Positions 18,496 through 26,951 of a stretch of DNA of 64,000 nucleotides are shown here, one piece after another. The notes under the pieces are model-generated. The model made no database searches and was not told the origin of the DNA. It saw only the letters and a list, made by a program, of their open reading frames with translations. Location of the stretch: positions 73,220 through 137,219 of the forward strand of contig NZ_JOCA01000022.1 of assembly GCF_000718785.1 (NCBI RefSeq), given 5' to 3'. Position 1 is the stretch's first letter, and every line of letters starts with the position of its first letter. The DNA comes from Streptomyces sp. NRRL WC-3626. GTDB lineage: Bacteria; Actinomycetota; Actinomycetes; Streptomycetales; Streptomycetaceae. The translations under genes and the position numbers were made by a program.

Positions 18496-18591
18496 ATGCA
18501 CACCACCGCAGAACTGATCGGCGCCGCGGCCTCCCTCGTCGGCCTCGGCATCCTGGCCGTGGCGAGCGTGCGCAGCATCACCCGCCGCTGA
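18496..18591 (+). CDS. 31-residue single-helix membrane peptide
   Basis: A short frame that length cut-offs miss. ATG at 18496, preceded by GGAGG four bases upstream, encodes 31 residues ending SVRSITRR. Residues 6-26 form one hydrophobic helix (ELIGAAASLVGLGILAVAS) with a basic C-terminus, so an N-out/C-in single-pass peptide is likely. It lies between the divergent KimA-like gene and trkA. Size and type recall KdpF-like accessory peptides of potassium transporters, but it is not recognisably KdpF. Coding status rests on the ribosome-binding site, composition and membrane-helix pattern. Confidence 0.6.
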   Translation: MHTTAELIGAAASLVGLGILAVASVRSITRR

Positions 18592-18780
18592 GCCGCGCCC
18601 CGCGCGGGCGGCGACGGACGGGCCCCGGAGGGCGTCACCGGTGCGTTCCCCCGGCATGATGTTGCCTTGCGTCCCGCACTCGGGCCGCGATGTACGCCTT
18701 GTCGCCCGCGAGCCGAAAGAGAGACATGAGCACGAAGGTCATGAAGGCCGTACGGCCTGCAGGAAGCGCGGTGTGACGCG

Positions 18781-19452
18781 ATGCATATTGTCATCATGGG
18801 CTGCGGGCGGGTGGGTTCCGCGCTCGCCCAGACCCTGGAGGAACAGGGGCACACGGTCGCCGTGATCGACCGGGACCCCACCGCCTTCCGCCGGCTGGGC
18901 TCCTCGTTCGGCGGCCGCCGGGTCACCGGCATCGGCTTCGACCAGGACACGCTGCGCGAGGCGGGCATCGAGGAGGCCGGCGCCTTCGCCGCCGTCTCCA
19001 GCGGGGACAACTCCAACATCATCGCCGCGCGGGTCGCCCGCGAGATGTTCGGCATCGAGAACGTCGCCGCCCGCATCTACGACCCCCGCCGCGCGGAGGT
19101 CTACCAGCGCCTCGGCATCCCCACGGTGGCGACCGTCCGCTGGACGGCCGACCAGATGCTGCGCCGGCTGCTCCCCTCCGGCGCCGAGCCGCTGTGGCGC
19201 GACCCGACCGGCGGGGTACAGCTCGCCGAGGTGCACACCTCCACCGCGTGGGTGGGGCACCGGATCAGCAGGCTGCAGGACGAGACCGGGGTGCGCGTGG
19301 CCTTCCTGACCCGGCTCGGCGAGGCGATGCTGCCCAGCTCGCAGACGGTGCTGCAGGAGGGCGACCTCGTGCATGTGATGATGCGCACCGACGAGATCGA
19401 CCGGGTCGAGGCGGCGTTCGCCAAGGGTCCCGAAGAGGAGGGCGGTCACTGA
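18781..19452 (+). CDS. TrkA-family potassium uptake regulatory protein (first of pair)
   Basis: 223 residues. An N-terminal Rossmann fold of the TrkA-N/RCK type has the glycine motif MGCGRVGSALAQ and an acidic residue closing beta-2 (VAVIDRDP). The C-terminal RCK_C domain covers about residues 140-215. Such proteins are cytosolic gating rings that bind NAD(H) or nucleotides and regulate K+ transport; RCK_C domains are also known c-di-AMP receptors. It overlaps the next trkA gene by one base (TGATG). No TrkH/KtrB membrane subunit is in the window; the closest transporter is the divergent KimA-like gene. Confidence 0.88.
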   Translation: MHIVIMGCGRVGSALAQTLEEQGHTVAVIDRDPTAFRRLGSSFGGRRVTGIGFDQDTLREAGIEEAGAFAAVSSGDNSNIIAARVAREMFGIENVAARIYDPRRAEVYQRLGIPTVATVRWTADQMLRRLLPSGAEPLWRDPTGGVQLAEVHTSTAWVGHRISRLQDETGVRVAFLTRLGEAMLPSSQTVLQEGDLVHVMMRTDEIDRVEAAFAKGPEEEGGH

Positions 19453-20120
19453 TGAGGGTCGCCATTGCCGGAGCCGGCGCCGTCGGCCGCTCGATCGCGG
19501 GCGAGCTGCTGGAGAACGGCCACGAGGTGCTGCTGATCGACAAGGCGCCGACCGCCATCTCGGTCGAGCGCGTCCCGCAGGCGGAGTGGCTGCTGGCCGA
19601 CGCCTGCGAGATCACCTCCCTGGACGAGGCGGCGCTCCAGCGCTGCAACGTCGTCATCGCCGCGACCGGCGACGACAAGGTCAACCTGGTCGTCTCGCTG
19701 CTCGCCAAGACCGAGTACGGCGTCCCGCGCGTCGTCGCCCGGGTGAACAACCCGAAGAACGAGTGGCTGTTCAACGAGTCGTGGGGAGTGGACGTCGCCG
19801 TCTCCACCCCGCGTCTGATGTCGGCCCTGGTGGAGGAGGCGGTGAGCGTCGGCGACCTGGTCCGGCTGCTGCGCTTCAGCCACGGCGACGCCAACCTGGT
19901 CGAGCTGACCCTGCCGGAGGAGTCGGCGCTGGCCGGGACCCAGGTGGGGGACGTCCAGTGGCCGCAGGACACCTCACTGGTCACCATCATCCGCGGCACA
20001 CGCGTACTGACGCCGACGCGCGAGGACTCCCTGGAGGCGGGTGACGAACTCCTCTTCGTGGCCGCGCAGGCGCGTGAGCAGCAGTTGGAGGACCTGCTCT
20101 CGGTCCGCAAGGAGTCGTGA
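19452..20120 (+). CDS. TrkA-family potassium uptake regulatory protein (second of pair)
   Basis: 222 residues. The ATG shares its first base with the stop of the preceding trkA. It has the same architecture: Rossmann motif AGAGAVGRSIAGELLENGHE with VLLIDK, then an RCK_C domain (about 140-215: LVELTLPEESALAGTQVGDV). Two different single-domain subunits side by side suggest a heteromeric ring, equivalent to the tandem domains of Escherichia coli TrkA. A strong hairpin immediately follows the stop. Confidence 0.88.
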   Translation: MRVAIAGAGAVGRSIAGELLENGHEVLLIDKAPTAISVERVPQAEWLLADACEITSLDEAALQRCNVVIAATGDDKVNLVVSLLAKTEYGVPRVVARVNNPKNEWLFNESWGVDVAVSTPRLMSALVEEAVSVGDLVRLLRFSHGDANLVELTLPEESALAGTQVGDVQWPQDTSLVTIIRGTRVLTPTREDSLEAGDELLFVAAQAREQQLEDLLSVRKES

Positions 20121-20159
20121 AAGCGGGGGCGCCCGGAGAAGTCCGGGCGCCCCCGCTTT
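20121..20159. terminator. Hairpin terminator after trkA pair
   Basis: AAGCGGGGGCGCCCGGA and its exact complement are separated by a 4-5-base loop, giving a stem of about 17 bp. It lies between convergent genes and probably terminates from both sides. Confidence 0.8.
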
Positions 20160-20167
20160 CGTACGGA

Positions 20168-20932
20168 CTAGGACTCGCGGCGGTGACGGCCGGCCGTCGT
20201 GGTCTCGTCGTTCTCCCGCGCGGCGGCGGCCTTGCGTTCCTCTTCCGCGCGCTCCTCCGCCTCCATTTCGGCGAAGACATCGATCGGCGGCGGCGCCTTC
20301 GCCAGGAACACCCAGGTCAGATACACCGCGAGCAGGAAGGGCGGGATCTTCAGCGCGATCAGCACCCAGCCCAGCTGGGTCGTGTCCGCCCACCAGTACA
20401 GCGGGAACAGGATCGCGCTCTTGGCGAGCAGGATCAGGCCCCACGCCCAGCTGGCCTTGGTGTACGCCTTCTTGCGGCCGGGGTTGCGGGTGCGCCAGGA
20501 GAGGTTCTCCTTGAACACCGGGCCCAGCATCAGGCCGATCAGCGGGACGCCCGCGACCGCCGTGACGATGTACGCGAGAGCCAGGCCCAGCGTGTAGAGC
20601 ATGCCCGGCAGATAGAAGTCCTTGGCGTTGCCCGTCATCATCGCGAAGACCACACCGAAGGCGACGCCGAAGACACCGCTGAAGGCGTGCTTGACGGTGT
20701 CCTTCATGGCCAGCCGGACCACGACCATGACCAGCGCCACGGCGAGCGCCGCGATCGCCGACATGTGCAGGTCCTTGTTGACCGTGTAGATGCTGACGAA
20801 CAGCAGCCCGGGGAGCACCGTCTCGACCATGCCCCGCACCCCGCCGAACGCCTCGAAGAGGGCGGCTTCGGTCACCGCCCGGGCGTCGTCGGCGGATGTG
20901 TCTTCGGTTGTCGGCTTGTCGAGTGACGTCAC
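20168..20932 (-). CDS. DUF3159 membrane protein
   Basis: 254 residues, GTG start at 20932, three bases after the stop of the OB-fold gene. A short polar N-terminus precedes the family signature ALFEAFGGVRGMVETVLPGL, and five or six membrane helices follow (e.g. LPGLLFVSIYTVN, AALAVALVMVVVRLAM, YIVTAVAGVPLIGLMLG). The charged tail is rich in Glu, Lys and Arg. DUF3159 proteins are widespread in actinobacteria next to trkA and OB-fold genes, and their function is not established. The gene is coupled to the OB-fold gene and converges with the trkA pair. Confidence 0.85.
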   Translation of the reverse strand: MTSLDKPTTEDTSADDARAVTEAALFEAFGGVRGMVETVLPGLLFVSIYTVNKDLHMSAIAALAVALVMVVVRLAMKDTVKHAFSGVFGVAFGVVFAMMTGNAKDFYLPGMLYTLGLALAYIVTAVAGVPLIGLMLGPVFKENLSWRTRNPGRKKAYTKASWAWGLILLAKSAILFPLYWWADTTQLGWVLIALKIPPFLLAVYLTWVFLAKAPPPIDVFAEMEAEERAEEERKAAAARENDETTTAGRHRRES

Positions 20933-20935
20933 CGG

Positions 20936-21334
20936 CTACTCCCGTCCGAGGGGTCTCAGTTCGTATTTCGGATTGAACAGCACCCGGCGGCCCCGGCTCA
21001 TCGAGATCCGGCCCGATGCGATCAGCTTGCGCCCCGGTTCTATGCCCACGATGGAGCGCCTGCCGAGCCACACCACGTCGAGCGCGGCGGAGCCGTCGAA
21101 CAGCTCGGCCTCCAGGGCCGGCACCCCCGCGCGCGGCCGCAGCGTGACCGTGCGCAAGGTACCAGTAACCGTGACGATCTGCCGGTCACGGCAGTCGCCT
21201 ATCCGCGTGCAGCCGGCCGTCTCGGCGTCCTCACGCAGCTCCTCGGACTCCAGGTCCTCCTGAGACGAGGAGAGCCGGTCGAGCATGCGCCGGAACCGGC
21301 CTGCCGGCTTCTCGGATCGAGGAACAGCACTCAT
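20936..21334 (-). CDS. OB-fold nucleic-acid-binding protein
   Basis: 132 residues. After a charged N-terminal helix (MLDRLSSSQEDLESEELRED) the C-terminal about 85 residues form an OB-fold: IVTVTGTLRTVTLRP, then PALEAELFDGSAALDVVWLG and KLIASGRISMSRGRRVLFNP. This resembles the RecG/tRNA anticodon-binding type. It has no catalytic domain, so it is probably an RNA- or DNA-binding accessory protein. It is followed after three bases by the DUF3159 gene; this pairing recurs in actinobacteria, for reasons unknown. Confidence 0.8.
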   Translation of the reverse strand: MSAVPRSEKPAGRFRRMLDRLSSSQEDLESEELREDAETAGCTRIGDCRDRQIVTVTGTLRTVTLRPRAGVPALEAELFDGSAALDVVWLGRRSIVGIEPGRKLIASGRISMSRGRRVLFNPKYELRPLGRE

Positions 21335-21422
21335 ATCTGAAGCGTACCGGGGTGCACTGACGGTTACGTACCCCGTGCTGCCCCGGTCCGAACGGGCCGC
21401 TCCCGGCCACCGCCGCCGGCCC

Positions 21423-22103
21423 TCACCTTTCGAAGCGGTAGCCCATGCCCGGCTCGGTGATCAGGTGCCTCGGGTGTGACGGGTCCGCCTCCAGCTTCCG
21501 CCGCAGCTGTGCCATGTACACGCGCAGATAGTTCGTCTCCGTGCCGTACGACGGCCCCCACACCTCCCGCAGCAGCTGCTTCTGCGCCACCAGCCGGCCG
21601 CCGCCGCGCACCAGCACCTCCAGGAGATGCCATTCGGTGGGGGTCAGCCGTACGTCCTTGCCGTCGCGGTGGACCTTCTTCGCGGCCAGGTCGACGGTGA
21701 ACCCGGCGGTCTCCACCACCACGTCCCCCCCGTCGCCCGCGGGCTCCGCGCGGCGTACGGCGGCCCGCAGCCGGGCCAGCAGCTCGTCCATGCCGAAGGG
21801 CTTGGTGACGTAGTCGTCGGCGCCCGCGTCCAGTGCCTGGACCTTCTCGCCGGAGGCGTGCCGCGCGGACAGCACCAGGATCGGCACCCGGGTCCAGCCG
21901 CGCAGTCCCCTGATCACCTCGACGCCGTCCATGTCGGGCAGGCCCAGGTCGAGGACGACCACGTCGGGGTGGTGCGCGGCGGCCGTACGGAGTGCGCCGG
22001 CGCCGTCCTGCGCGGAGTCGACCTCGTACGAGCGTGCTCTGAGGTTGATCACGAGGGCGCGCACTATGGCCGGATCGTCGTCGACCACCAGCACACGGGT
22101 CAT
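21423..22103 (-). CDS. kdpE: KdpE-type response regulator
   Basis: 226 residues. The receiver domain has acidic residues DDD (8-10), phospho-acceptor Asp52 and the conserved Lys in DDYVTKPFGMDE. The OmpR-type winged helix ends VYMAQLRRKLEADPSHPRHL and EPGMGYRF. It overlaps kdpD by four bases and is its cognate regulator. KdpE classically activates the high-affinity KdpFABC K+ pump. No kdpFABC is in this window, so the target operon must be elsewhere, as I recall for S. coelicolor. Confidence 0.92.
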   Translation of the reverse strand: MTRVLVVDDDPAIVRALVINLRARSYEVDSAQDGAGALRTAAAHHPDVVVLDLGLPDMDGVEVIRGLRGWTRVPILVLSARHASGEKVQALDAGADDYVTKPFGMDELLARLRAAVRRAEPAGDGGDVVVETAGFTVDLAAKKVHRDGKDVRLTPTEWHLLEVLVRGGGRLVAQKQLLREVWGPSYGTETNYLRVYMAQLRRKLEADPSHPRHLITEPGMGYRFER

Positions 22104-24637
22104 GAGGGCTGCCTTTCGGGTTCTGCGGCCGCCGCGGCCTGCGGGGGCCCCGGGTGTGCCGCGGCGGCACGCAGGGTGAGCGCCATGGTGAGGCCGCCGC
22201 CGGGGGTGTCCTCGGCGTTCAGGGTGCCGCCCATGGCCTCGGCGAAGCCGCGCGCGACCGCCAGGCCGAGGCCGACTCCGGCCCCGCGCGGGGCGTCGCC
22301 GTACCGCTGGAAGGGTTCGAAGATGCGGCCCTTGGCCTCGTCGGGGACGCCGGGGCCGCGGTCCACCACCCGTACCTCGACCCGGTCCGCGAGGGCGCTG
22401 GCGGCGACGAGGACCCGCAGACCGGCGGGGCTGTACTTGACGGCGTTCTCGATCACGTTGGCCATCGCCCGCTCCAGCAGGCCGGGGTCGACGGCGACCA
22501 TGGGCAGGGCCTCGGGGATGTCGAGGGTGACGCTGCCCTCGGGCACCCCGCCGAGCGCCATCGGCACCACCTCGTCCAGGTCGATCTCGCGGATCAGGGG
22601 GGTGACGGTGCCGGTGTGCAGCCGGGACATGTCCAGCAGGTTGCCCACCAGGTGGTCGAGGCGGTCGGCGCCGTCCTCGATGCCCTCCAGGAGCGCGGCC
22701 CGGTCCTCGGGGGACCATTCGACGTCGGCGGAGCGCAGCGAGGAGACGGCGGCCTTGATGCCGGCCAGCGGGGTGCGCAGGTCGTGGCTGACGGCGGCGA
22801 GCAGGGCGGTGCGGATGCGGTTGCCCTCGGCGAGGGCGAGGGCCCGGTCGGCCTGTTCGCGCAGCCGCCGGCGGTCCAGGACGACGGCGGCCTGCGCGGC
22901 GAAGGCGCCCAGCACCCTGCGGTCCTCGGCGGGCGGCACCCGGCCGGTCAGGGCCAGCGCCATGTGGTCGCCCACCGGGACCTCCACGTCCGCGTCCTCG
23001 GGCCGGTCGACCGGCCGTCCGCGGCCGGCCCGGCCGGCGCAGGTCCACGGCTCGACGTCGCCCGCGCGTTCGAGCAGGGCGGCGGACTCCATGCCGAAGG
23101 TCTCCCGGACGCGTTCCAGCAGGTCCTCGAGGCCGGTCTCGCCGCGCAGCACGTTGCCCGCGAGGAAGGAGAGGATCTCCGACTCGGCGCGCAGCCGGGC
23201 CGCCTGGTGGGTGCGGCGGGCCGCGAGGTCGACCACGGACGCGACGGCCGTGCCCACCGCGACGAAGATCGCGATGGCGACGATGTTCTTCGGGTCGGAG
23301 ATGGTCCAGGTGTGCAGGGGCGGTGTGTAGAAGTAGTTGAGCAGCAGCGAGCCGACCGCCGCGGAGGCGAGGGCCGGCCAGAGTCCGCCGAGCAGGGCCG
23401 CCGCGACCGTCAGGGCCAGGAACAGCAGCATGTCGTTGGCGAGTCCCAGGTCGACGGCGCTGAGCAGCACCGCCACTCCCACCGGGCCGGCCAGGCCGAC
23501 CGCCCAGCCCCAGGCCCGCCGGGACCGTCCGAGCCGCGCGTCCCGGGCGACGGGCAGTCCGCGCCCCTTGGCGACCTCCTCGTGGGTGACGATGTGCACG
23601 TCGAGATCGGGTCCGGAGTCCCGGGCGACGGTGGCGCCGACGCCAGGTCCGAAGACGTACTGCCAGGCCGGGCGGCGGGAGGAGCCGAGCACGATCTGGG
23701 TGGCGTTGGCGCCGCGCGCGAAGGCGAGCAGGGCGGCCGGTATGTCGTCGCCGACGACGTGGTGGAAGGTGCCGCCGAGGTCCTCCACCAGGGTGCGCTG
23801 TTCGACCAGGGCCCGGGGGGAGGCGGCGGTGAGGCCGTCGCTGCGGGAGATGTAGACGGCGAGCAGTTCGCCGCCGGCGCCCTTCTCCGCGAGCCGCGCG
23901 GCCCGCCGCAGCAGGGTGCGGCCCTCGGGGCCGCCGGTCAGGCCGACGACGATCCGCTCGCGCGAGCCCCATATCGCGGAGACCTCGTGCTCGCTGCGGT
24001 AGCGCTGGAGGTGGGCGTCGACCCGGTCCGCGACCCAGAGCAGCGCCAGCTCCCTGAGGGCGGTGAGGTTGCCGGGGCGGAAGTAGTTGGAGAGGGCGGC
24101 GTCGACCTTGTCCGGCTGGTAGATGTTGCCGTGCGCCATACGGCGGCGCAGCGCCTCGGGGGTCATGTCGACGAGTTCGATCTGCTCGGCCCTCCGTACG
24201 ACCTCGTCCGGTACGGTGTCCCGCTCCCGTACGCCGGTGATCGACTCCACGACGTCGCCCAGCGACTCCAGGTGCTGGATGTTGACGGTGGAGAGCACGT
24301 CGATGCCGGCCGCGAGCAGTTCCTCCACGTCCTGCCGGCGTTTGGCGTTGCGGGAGCCGGGGGCGTTGGTGTGGGCGAGCTCGTCGACCAGGGCGACCTG
24401 GGGGCGGCGGGCGAGGACGGCGTCGAGGTCCATCTCCCGGTGCTCGCCCGCCCGGAGCGGCACCTGTTCGAGCCCCTCCAGCAGGGCCTCCGTGCGGGGG
24501 CGGCCGTGCGGTTCGGCGAAGGCCACCACGACGTCGGTGCCGCGTCCGGCACGGCGGTGGGCCTCGGAGAGCATCGCGTACGTCTTGCCGACGCCCGGTG
24601 CCGCACCGAGGTGAATCCGAAGCTTGCCGCGTCCCAT
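22100..24637 (-). CDS. kdpD: KdpD osmosensitive K+ sensor kinase
   Basis: 845 residues. Order: an N-terminal KdpD domain with P-loop GAAPGVGKT (about 12-19), a universal-stress-protein-like domain around residues 230-350, four membrane helices at about 380-480, a GAF-like region, HisKA with phospho-accepting His618 (AAVSHDLRTPLAGIK) and HATPase (NVIENAVKYSPAG, GPGVPDEAKGRIF, GVGLGLAVARG). KdpD responds to low K+ and, in other bacteria, to c-di-AMP through the Usp domain. The position near a KimA-like transporter and TrkA proteins marks this stretch as potassium homeostasis. Length is within the family range. Confidence 0.93.
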   Translation of the reverse strand: MGRGKLRIHLGAAPGVGKTYAMLSEAHRRAGRGTDVVVAFAEPHGRPRTEALLEGLEQVPLRAGEHREMDLDAVLARRPQVALVDELAHTNAPGSRNAKRRQDVEELLAAGIDVLSTVNIQHLESLGDVVESITGVRERDTVPDEVVRRAEQIELVDMTPEALRRRMAHGNIYQPDKVDAALSNYFRPGNLTALRELALLWVADRVDAHLQRYRSEHEVSAIWGSRERIVVGLTGGPEGRTLLRRAARLAEKGAGGELLAVYISRSDGLTAASPRALVEQRTLVEDLGGTFHHVVGDDIPAALLAFARGANATQIVLGSSRRPAWQYVFGPGVGATVARDSGPDLDVHIVTHEEVAKGRGLPVARDARLGRSRRAWGWAVGLAGPVGVAVLLSAVDLGLANDMLLFLALTVAAALLGGLWPALASAAVGSLLLNYFYTPPLHTWTISDPKNIVAIAIFVAVGTAVASVVDLAARRTHQAARLRAESEILSFLAGNVLRGETGLEDLLERVRETFGMESAALLERAGDVEPWTCAGRAGRGRPVDRPEDADVEVPVGDHMALALTGRVPPAEDRRVLGAFAAQAAVVLDRRRLREQADRALALAEGNRIRTALLAAVSHDLRTPLAGIKAAVSSLRSADVEWSPEDRAALLEGIEDGADRLDHLVGNLLDMSRLHTGTVTPLIREIDLDEVVPMALGGVPEGSVTLDIPEALPMVAVDPGLLERAMANVIENAVKYSPAGLRVLVAASALADRVEVRVVDRGPGVPDEAKGRIFEPFQRYGDAPRGAGVGLGLAVARGFAEAMGGTLNAEDTPGGGLTMALTLRAAAAHPGPPQAAAAAEPERQPS

Positions 24638-24801
24638 GCCCTCATTGTCTTCCGCTCACCGTCACCACGCGGAATCGACCATACGGCCGCCACCTGCGAC
24701 GGGAGGCACGGGGCGGGGCAGGGGGCAGGTCCTTGACGGAACTCTGACGCGCGGGCGGCGGGGGCCCGGGACGTCCGCGGCCCCGTGCCGGCGCGTGGAC
24801 G

Positions 24802-25494
24802 TCAGTGTTCCGTGATCTCGCCGTCGCCGAGTTCCAGGACGCGGTCGGCGAGGTCGAGGAGGGTGGCGTCGTGGGTGGCGACCAGGGCGGTGACGTTCTC
24901 GCTGCGGACGACCGCGCGGAGCAGTTCCATCACGGCGTGTCCGGTTTCCGCGTCCAGCTGGCCGGTCGGCTCGTCGGCGATGAGGAGGGAGGGACTGTTG
25001 GCGAGGGCGCGGGCGATGGCGACCCGCTGCTGCTGGCCGCCGGAGAGCTCGCCGGGCCGCTGGGCCGCGTGGTCGGCGAGGCCGACCAGGGAGAGGAGCA
25101 GCTCGACGCGTTCCTCGCGCTCGCGCGGGTCGGCGCGGCGCAGCCGCAGCGGGACGCCCACGTTCTCGGCGGCGGTGAGGATGGGGATGAGGCCGAAGGA
25201 CTGGAAGACGAAGCCGACCTGGTCCCGGCGCAGGGCGAGCAGCCCGTCCTCGTCGAGGTCCGCGAGGTCGCGTCCGTCGACGAGGACCCTCCCCCGGTCG
25301 GGGGTGTCGAGGCCGCCGACGATGTTCAGGAGGGTGGTCTTGCCGGATCCGGAGCGGCCCTTGAGGGCGACCAGTTCCCCGCGCGGGACCTCGAAGGAGA
25401 CACCGCGCAGCGCGTGCACGGCGGCCGCGCCACGGCCGTACGACTTGTGCACGTCCTCGACGCGCACCATGGTCTCGGTGACCACCTGACTCAT
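24802..25494 (-). CDS. LolD/MacB-type ABC transporter ATPase, no adjacent permease
   Basis: 230 residues. Walker A is GRSGSGKTT (about 45-53), the signature is LSGGQQQRVAIARAL, Walker B is LLIADEPTGQLD, and the switch His is in ATHDA. The closest type is the lipoprotein- or macrolide-export class (LolD, MacB, FtsE-like), which works with MacB/FtsX-fold permeases. No permease gene adjoins it: the neighbours are kdpD and an alginate-lyase-family gene, both on the same strand but separated by 164 and 64 bases. It may serve a permease encoded elsewhere. Confidence 0.88.
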   Translation of the reverse strand: MSQVVTETMVRVEDVHKSYGRGAAAVHALRGVSFEVPRGELVALKGRSGSGKTTLLNIVGGLDTPDRGRVLVDGRDLADLDEDGLLALRRDQVGFVFQSFGLIPILTAAENVGVPLRLRRADPREREERVELLLSLVGLADHAAQRPGELSGGQQQRVAIARALANSPSLLIADEPTGQLDAETGHAVMELLRAVVRSENVTALVATHDATLLDLADRVLELGDGEITEH

Positions 25495-25558
25495 TGCGAC
25501 CGCCCTCCCCCGTGAACCGGGCGCCAGTATCCCCGTCCGGCGCCCGGCTGATCAACGG

Positions 25559-26770
25559 TCAGGCGGGGTTGTCTCCGTGGGTGAGGGTCTCCCAGGCGAC
25601 GAAGAGGTTGTTGCTGCCGGAGGGGCGGGTGCGCTCGGTGAGGGCCTGGGTGTTGGTCATGGCGTGGCCGAGGCGGTTGTGCAGGGCGTTGTAGCCGACC
25701 TCGGTGACCGGTCCGAGGCCGAGGTGCAGGGAGCCCCCGCAGAGCCAGCCCGGGGCGGCCGTGCCCTGCTCGTACTTGGCCTGGAAGCCGAGCGCGTGCC
25801 GCAGCCGCTCGCCGACGTCGGTGCCGTAGAGGTCCTGGCCCTGGATGCGGCTGGTCTCGGCGATGTGCGAGATCGAGGAGATGCCGTAGCCGGTGTGGGT
25901 GAGGTCGCGGCAGGTCTCCTGGGTGAGGCCGGTGACGAAGGTGGACTGGTTCTGCCAGTACTTGACGATCTTGTCGCGGGTGTTCAGGTTCTGGCTGGGC
26001 ACCGTCTTCGGCAGGGCCCCGTCGGACTCCAGATAGACGTAGGCGGCGGTGCGGGTGCTGAACGTCGCCATGGCCTTGTCGTAGGAGGACCGGTCCTCCA
26101 GGAAGACGGAGATGCCTACGGCGGCCTCCATCATCGTGAGCTCCCAGTTGCCGTTGGAGTTCGAGCCGTTGATGACCTCGGGCAGGTAGACGTCCCGGAG
26201 CATGGTGGCGAAGCGGCCGGAGTTGGCCCAGCCGCCGGTGTAGGTGTGCTTGATGATCTCGGCGGCCCTGGGCCAGGAGGAGCCGGCCCAGCCGGTCTGC
26301 AGGGGCGCGTTGCTGTTGGTGTGGTCCCGGATCACGGCGGACCAGGCGTCCATCAGCTCGATGGACTTGCGCGCGTAGCGGTCGTCCCGGGTGATGTACC
26401 AGGCCAGCGCGTTGGTGTACGCGGCGATCGCGTCCTCGCGCTCGTCGGTGCAGCCGTGGTTCGGGTTGGAGTACGAGCCGCACTCGACGACCGCGCGGGG
26501 CTTGGGCGTGCGGTTCGGGTCGGCGTACTTGCTCGCCATCATCCGGTCGAAGGCGTTCTTCCAGGGCTGGGCACCGGCGTCGACCCTGCTCCTCGCGAAG
26601 TCGAGCTGGGCCCGGGAGACGGTGACTCCGGGGTGGGCGAAGGCGGCGGGGGCGGCTTCGGCGGGTGCGGCGTCGGGGCGGAGAACGAGGGTGCCGACCA
26701 GCGCCGTGGTCAGGAGTGCGAACAGCGCGGTGCGGGCTCTGCGGCGGGGGTGCGAGGGTGCAGAGGACAT
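25559..26770 (-). CDS. Secreted alginate-lyase-family polysaccharide lyase
   Basis: 403 residues from the ATG at 26770. A signal peptide is clear: basic RRRAR, hydrophobic TALFALLTTALVGTLVL, and alanine-rich cleavage near APAEAAPAAFA. The mature protein is an (alpha/alpha) toroid type with FAHPGVTVSRAQLDFARSRV, then IAAYTNALAWYIT and the NGNWELTMMEAAVGI motif. These features fit the alginate lyase family (PF05426), whose members cleave uronate polymers. The substrate could differ, because the promoter carries a repressor-like site of the chitin/amino-sugar type. It is transcribed alone. Confidence 0.8.
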   Translation of the reverse strand: MSSAPSHPRRRARTALFALLTTALVGTLVLRPDAAPAEAAPAAFAHPGVTVSRAQLDFARSRVDAGAQPWKNAFDRMMASKYADPNRTPKPRAVVECGSYSNPNHGCTDEREDAIAAYTNALAWYITRDDRYARKSIELMDAWSAVIRDHTNSNAPLQTGWAGSSWPRAAEIIKHTYTGGWANSGRFATMLRDVYLPEVINGSNSNGNWELTMMEAAVGISVFLEDRSSYDKAMATFSTRTAAYVYLESDGALPKTVPSQNLNTRDKIVKYWQNQSTFVTGLTQETCRDLTHTGYGISSISHIAETSRIQGQDLYGTDVGERLRHALGFQAKYEQGTAAPGWLCGGSLHLGLGPVTEVGYNALHNRLGHAMTNTQALTERTRPSGSNNLFVAWETLTHGDNPA

Positions 26771-26836
26771 GTGGGGGGTCCATCCGTTCTCGTATGTGAA
26801 CGAAGGGCGTCTTTTTGAACGCCTGGATGGCCCGAG

Positions 26837-26865
26837 ACGGTAGGTCCAGACCAATACCGCGTCAA
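26837..26865 (-). promoter_or_regulatory. Promoter with GGTCTGGACC operator for lyase gene
   Basis: On the minus strand a TTGACG -35 box (26860-26865) and a TACCGT -10 box (26837-26842) are 17 bases apart. Between them lies TTGGTCTGGACC (26843-26854), which closely resembles the direct-repeat element of Streptomyces chitinase promoters and the DasR dre core. A site between the -35 and -10 boxes implies repression. The transcript would have a leader of about 60 bases. Confidence 0.6.
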
Positions 26866-26882
26866 GGGTCCGCGCACGGGAG

Positions 26883-26915
26883 AGGGCCGCACCCCCCGCG
26901 CGGGGACACGGCCCT
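26883..26915 (-). terminator. Hairpin after dut/DUF3710 operon
   Basis: Arms AGGGCCG (26883-26889) and CGGCCCT (26909-26915) enclose the self-complementary CCCCGCGCGGGG. It lies 37 bases beyond the DUF3710 stop and upstream of the lyase promoter. There is no T-run. Confidence 0.55.
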
Positions 26916-26951
26916 TCTTGTTCTCGACCGACGTGATCCGCCGGACAGGTC

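Noticed and set aside
22154..24736. 860-codon open frame on the plus strand opposite kdpD
   Set aside because: Antisense shadow of high-GC kdpD; the product is Gly/Val/Arg-rich with no domains or ribosome-binding site.
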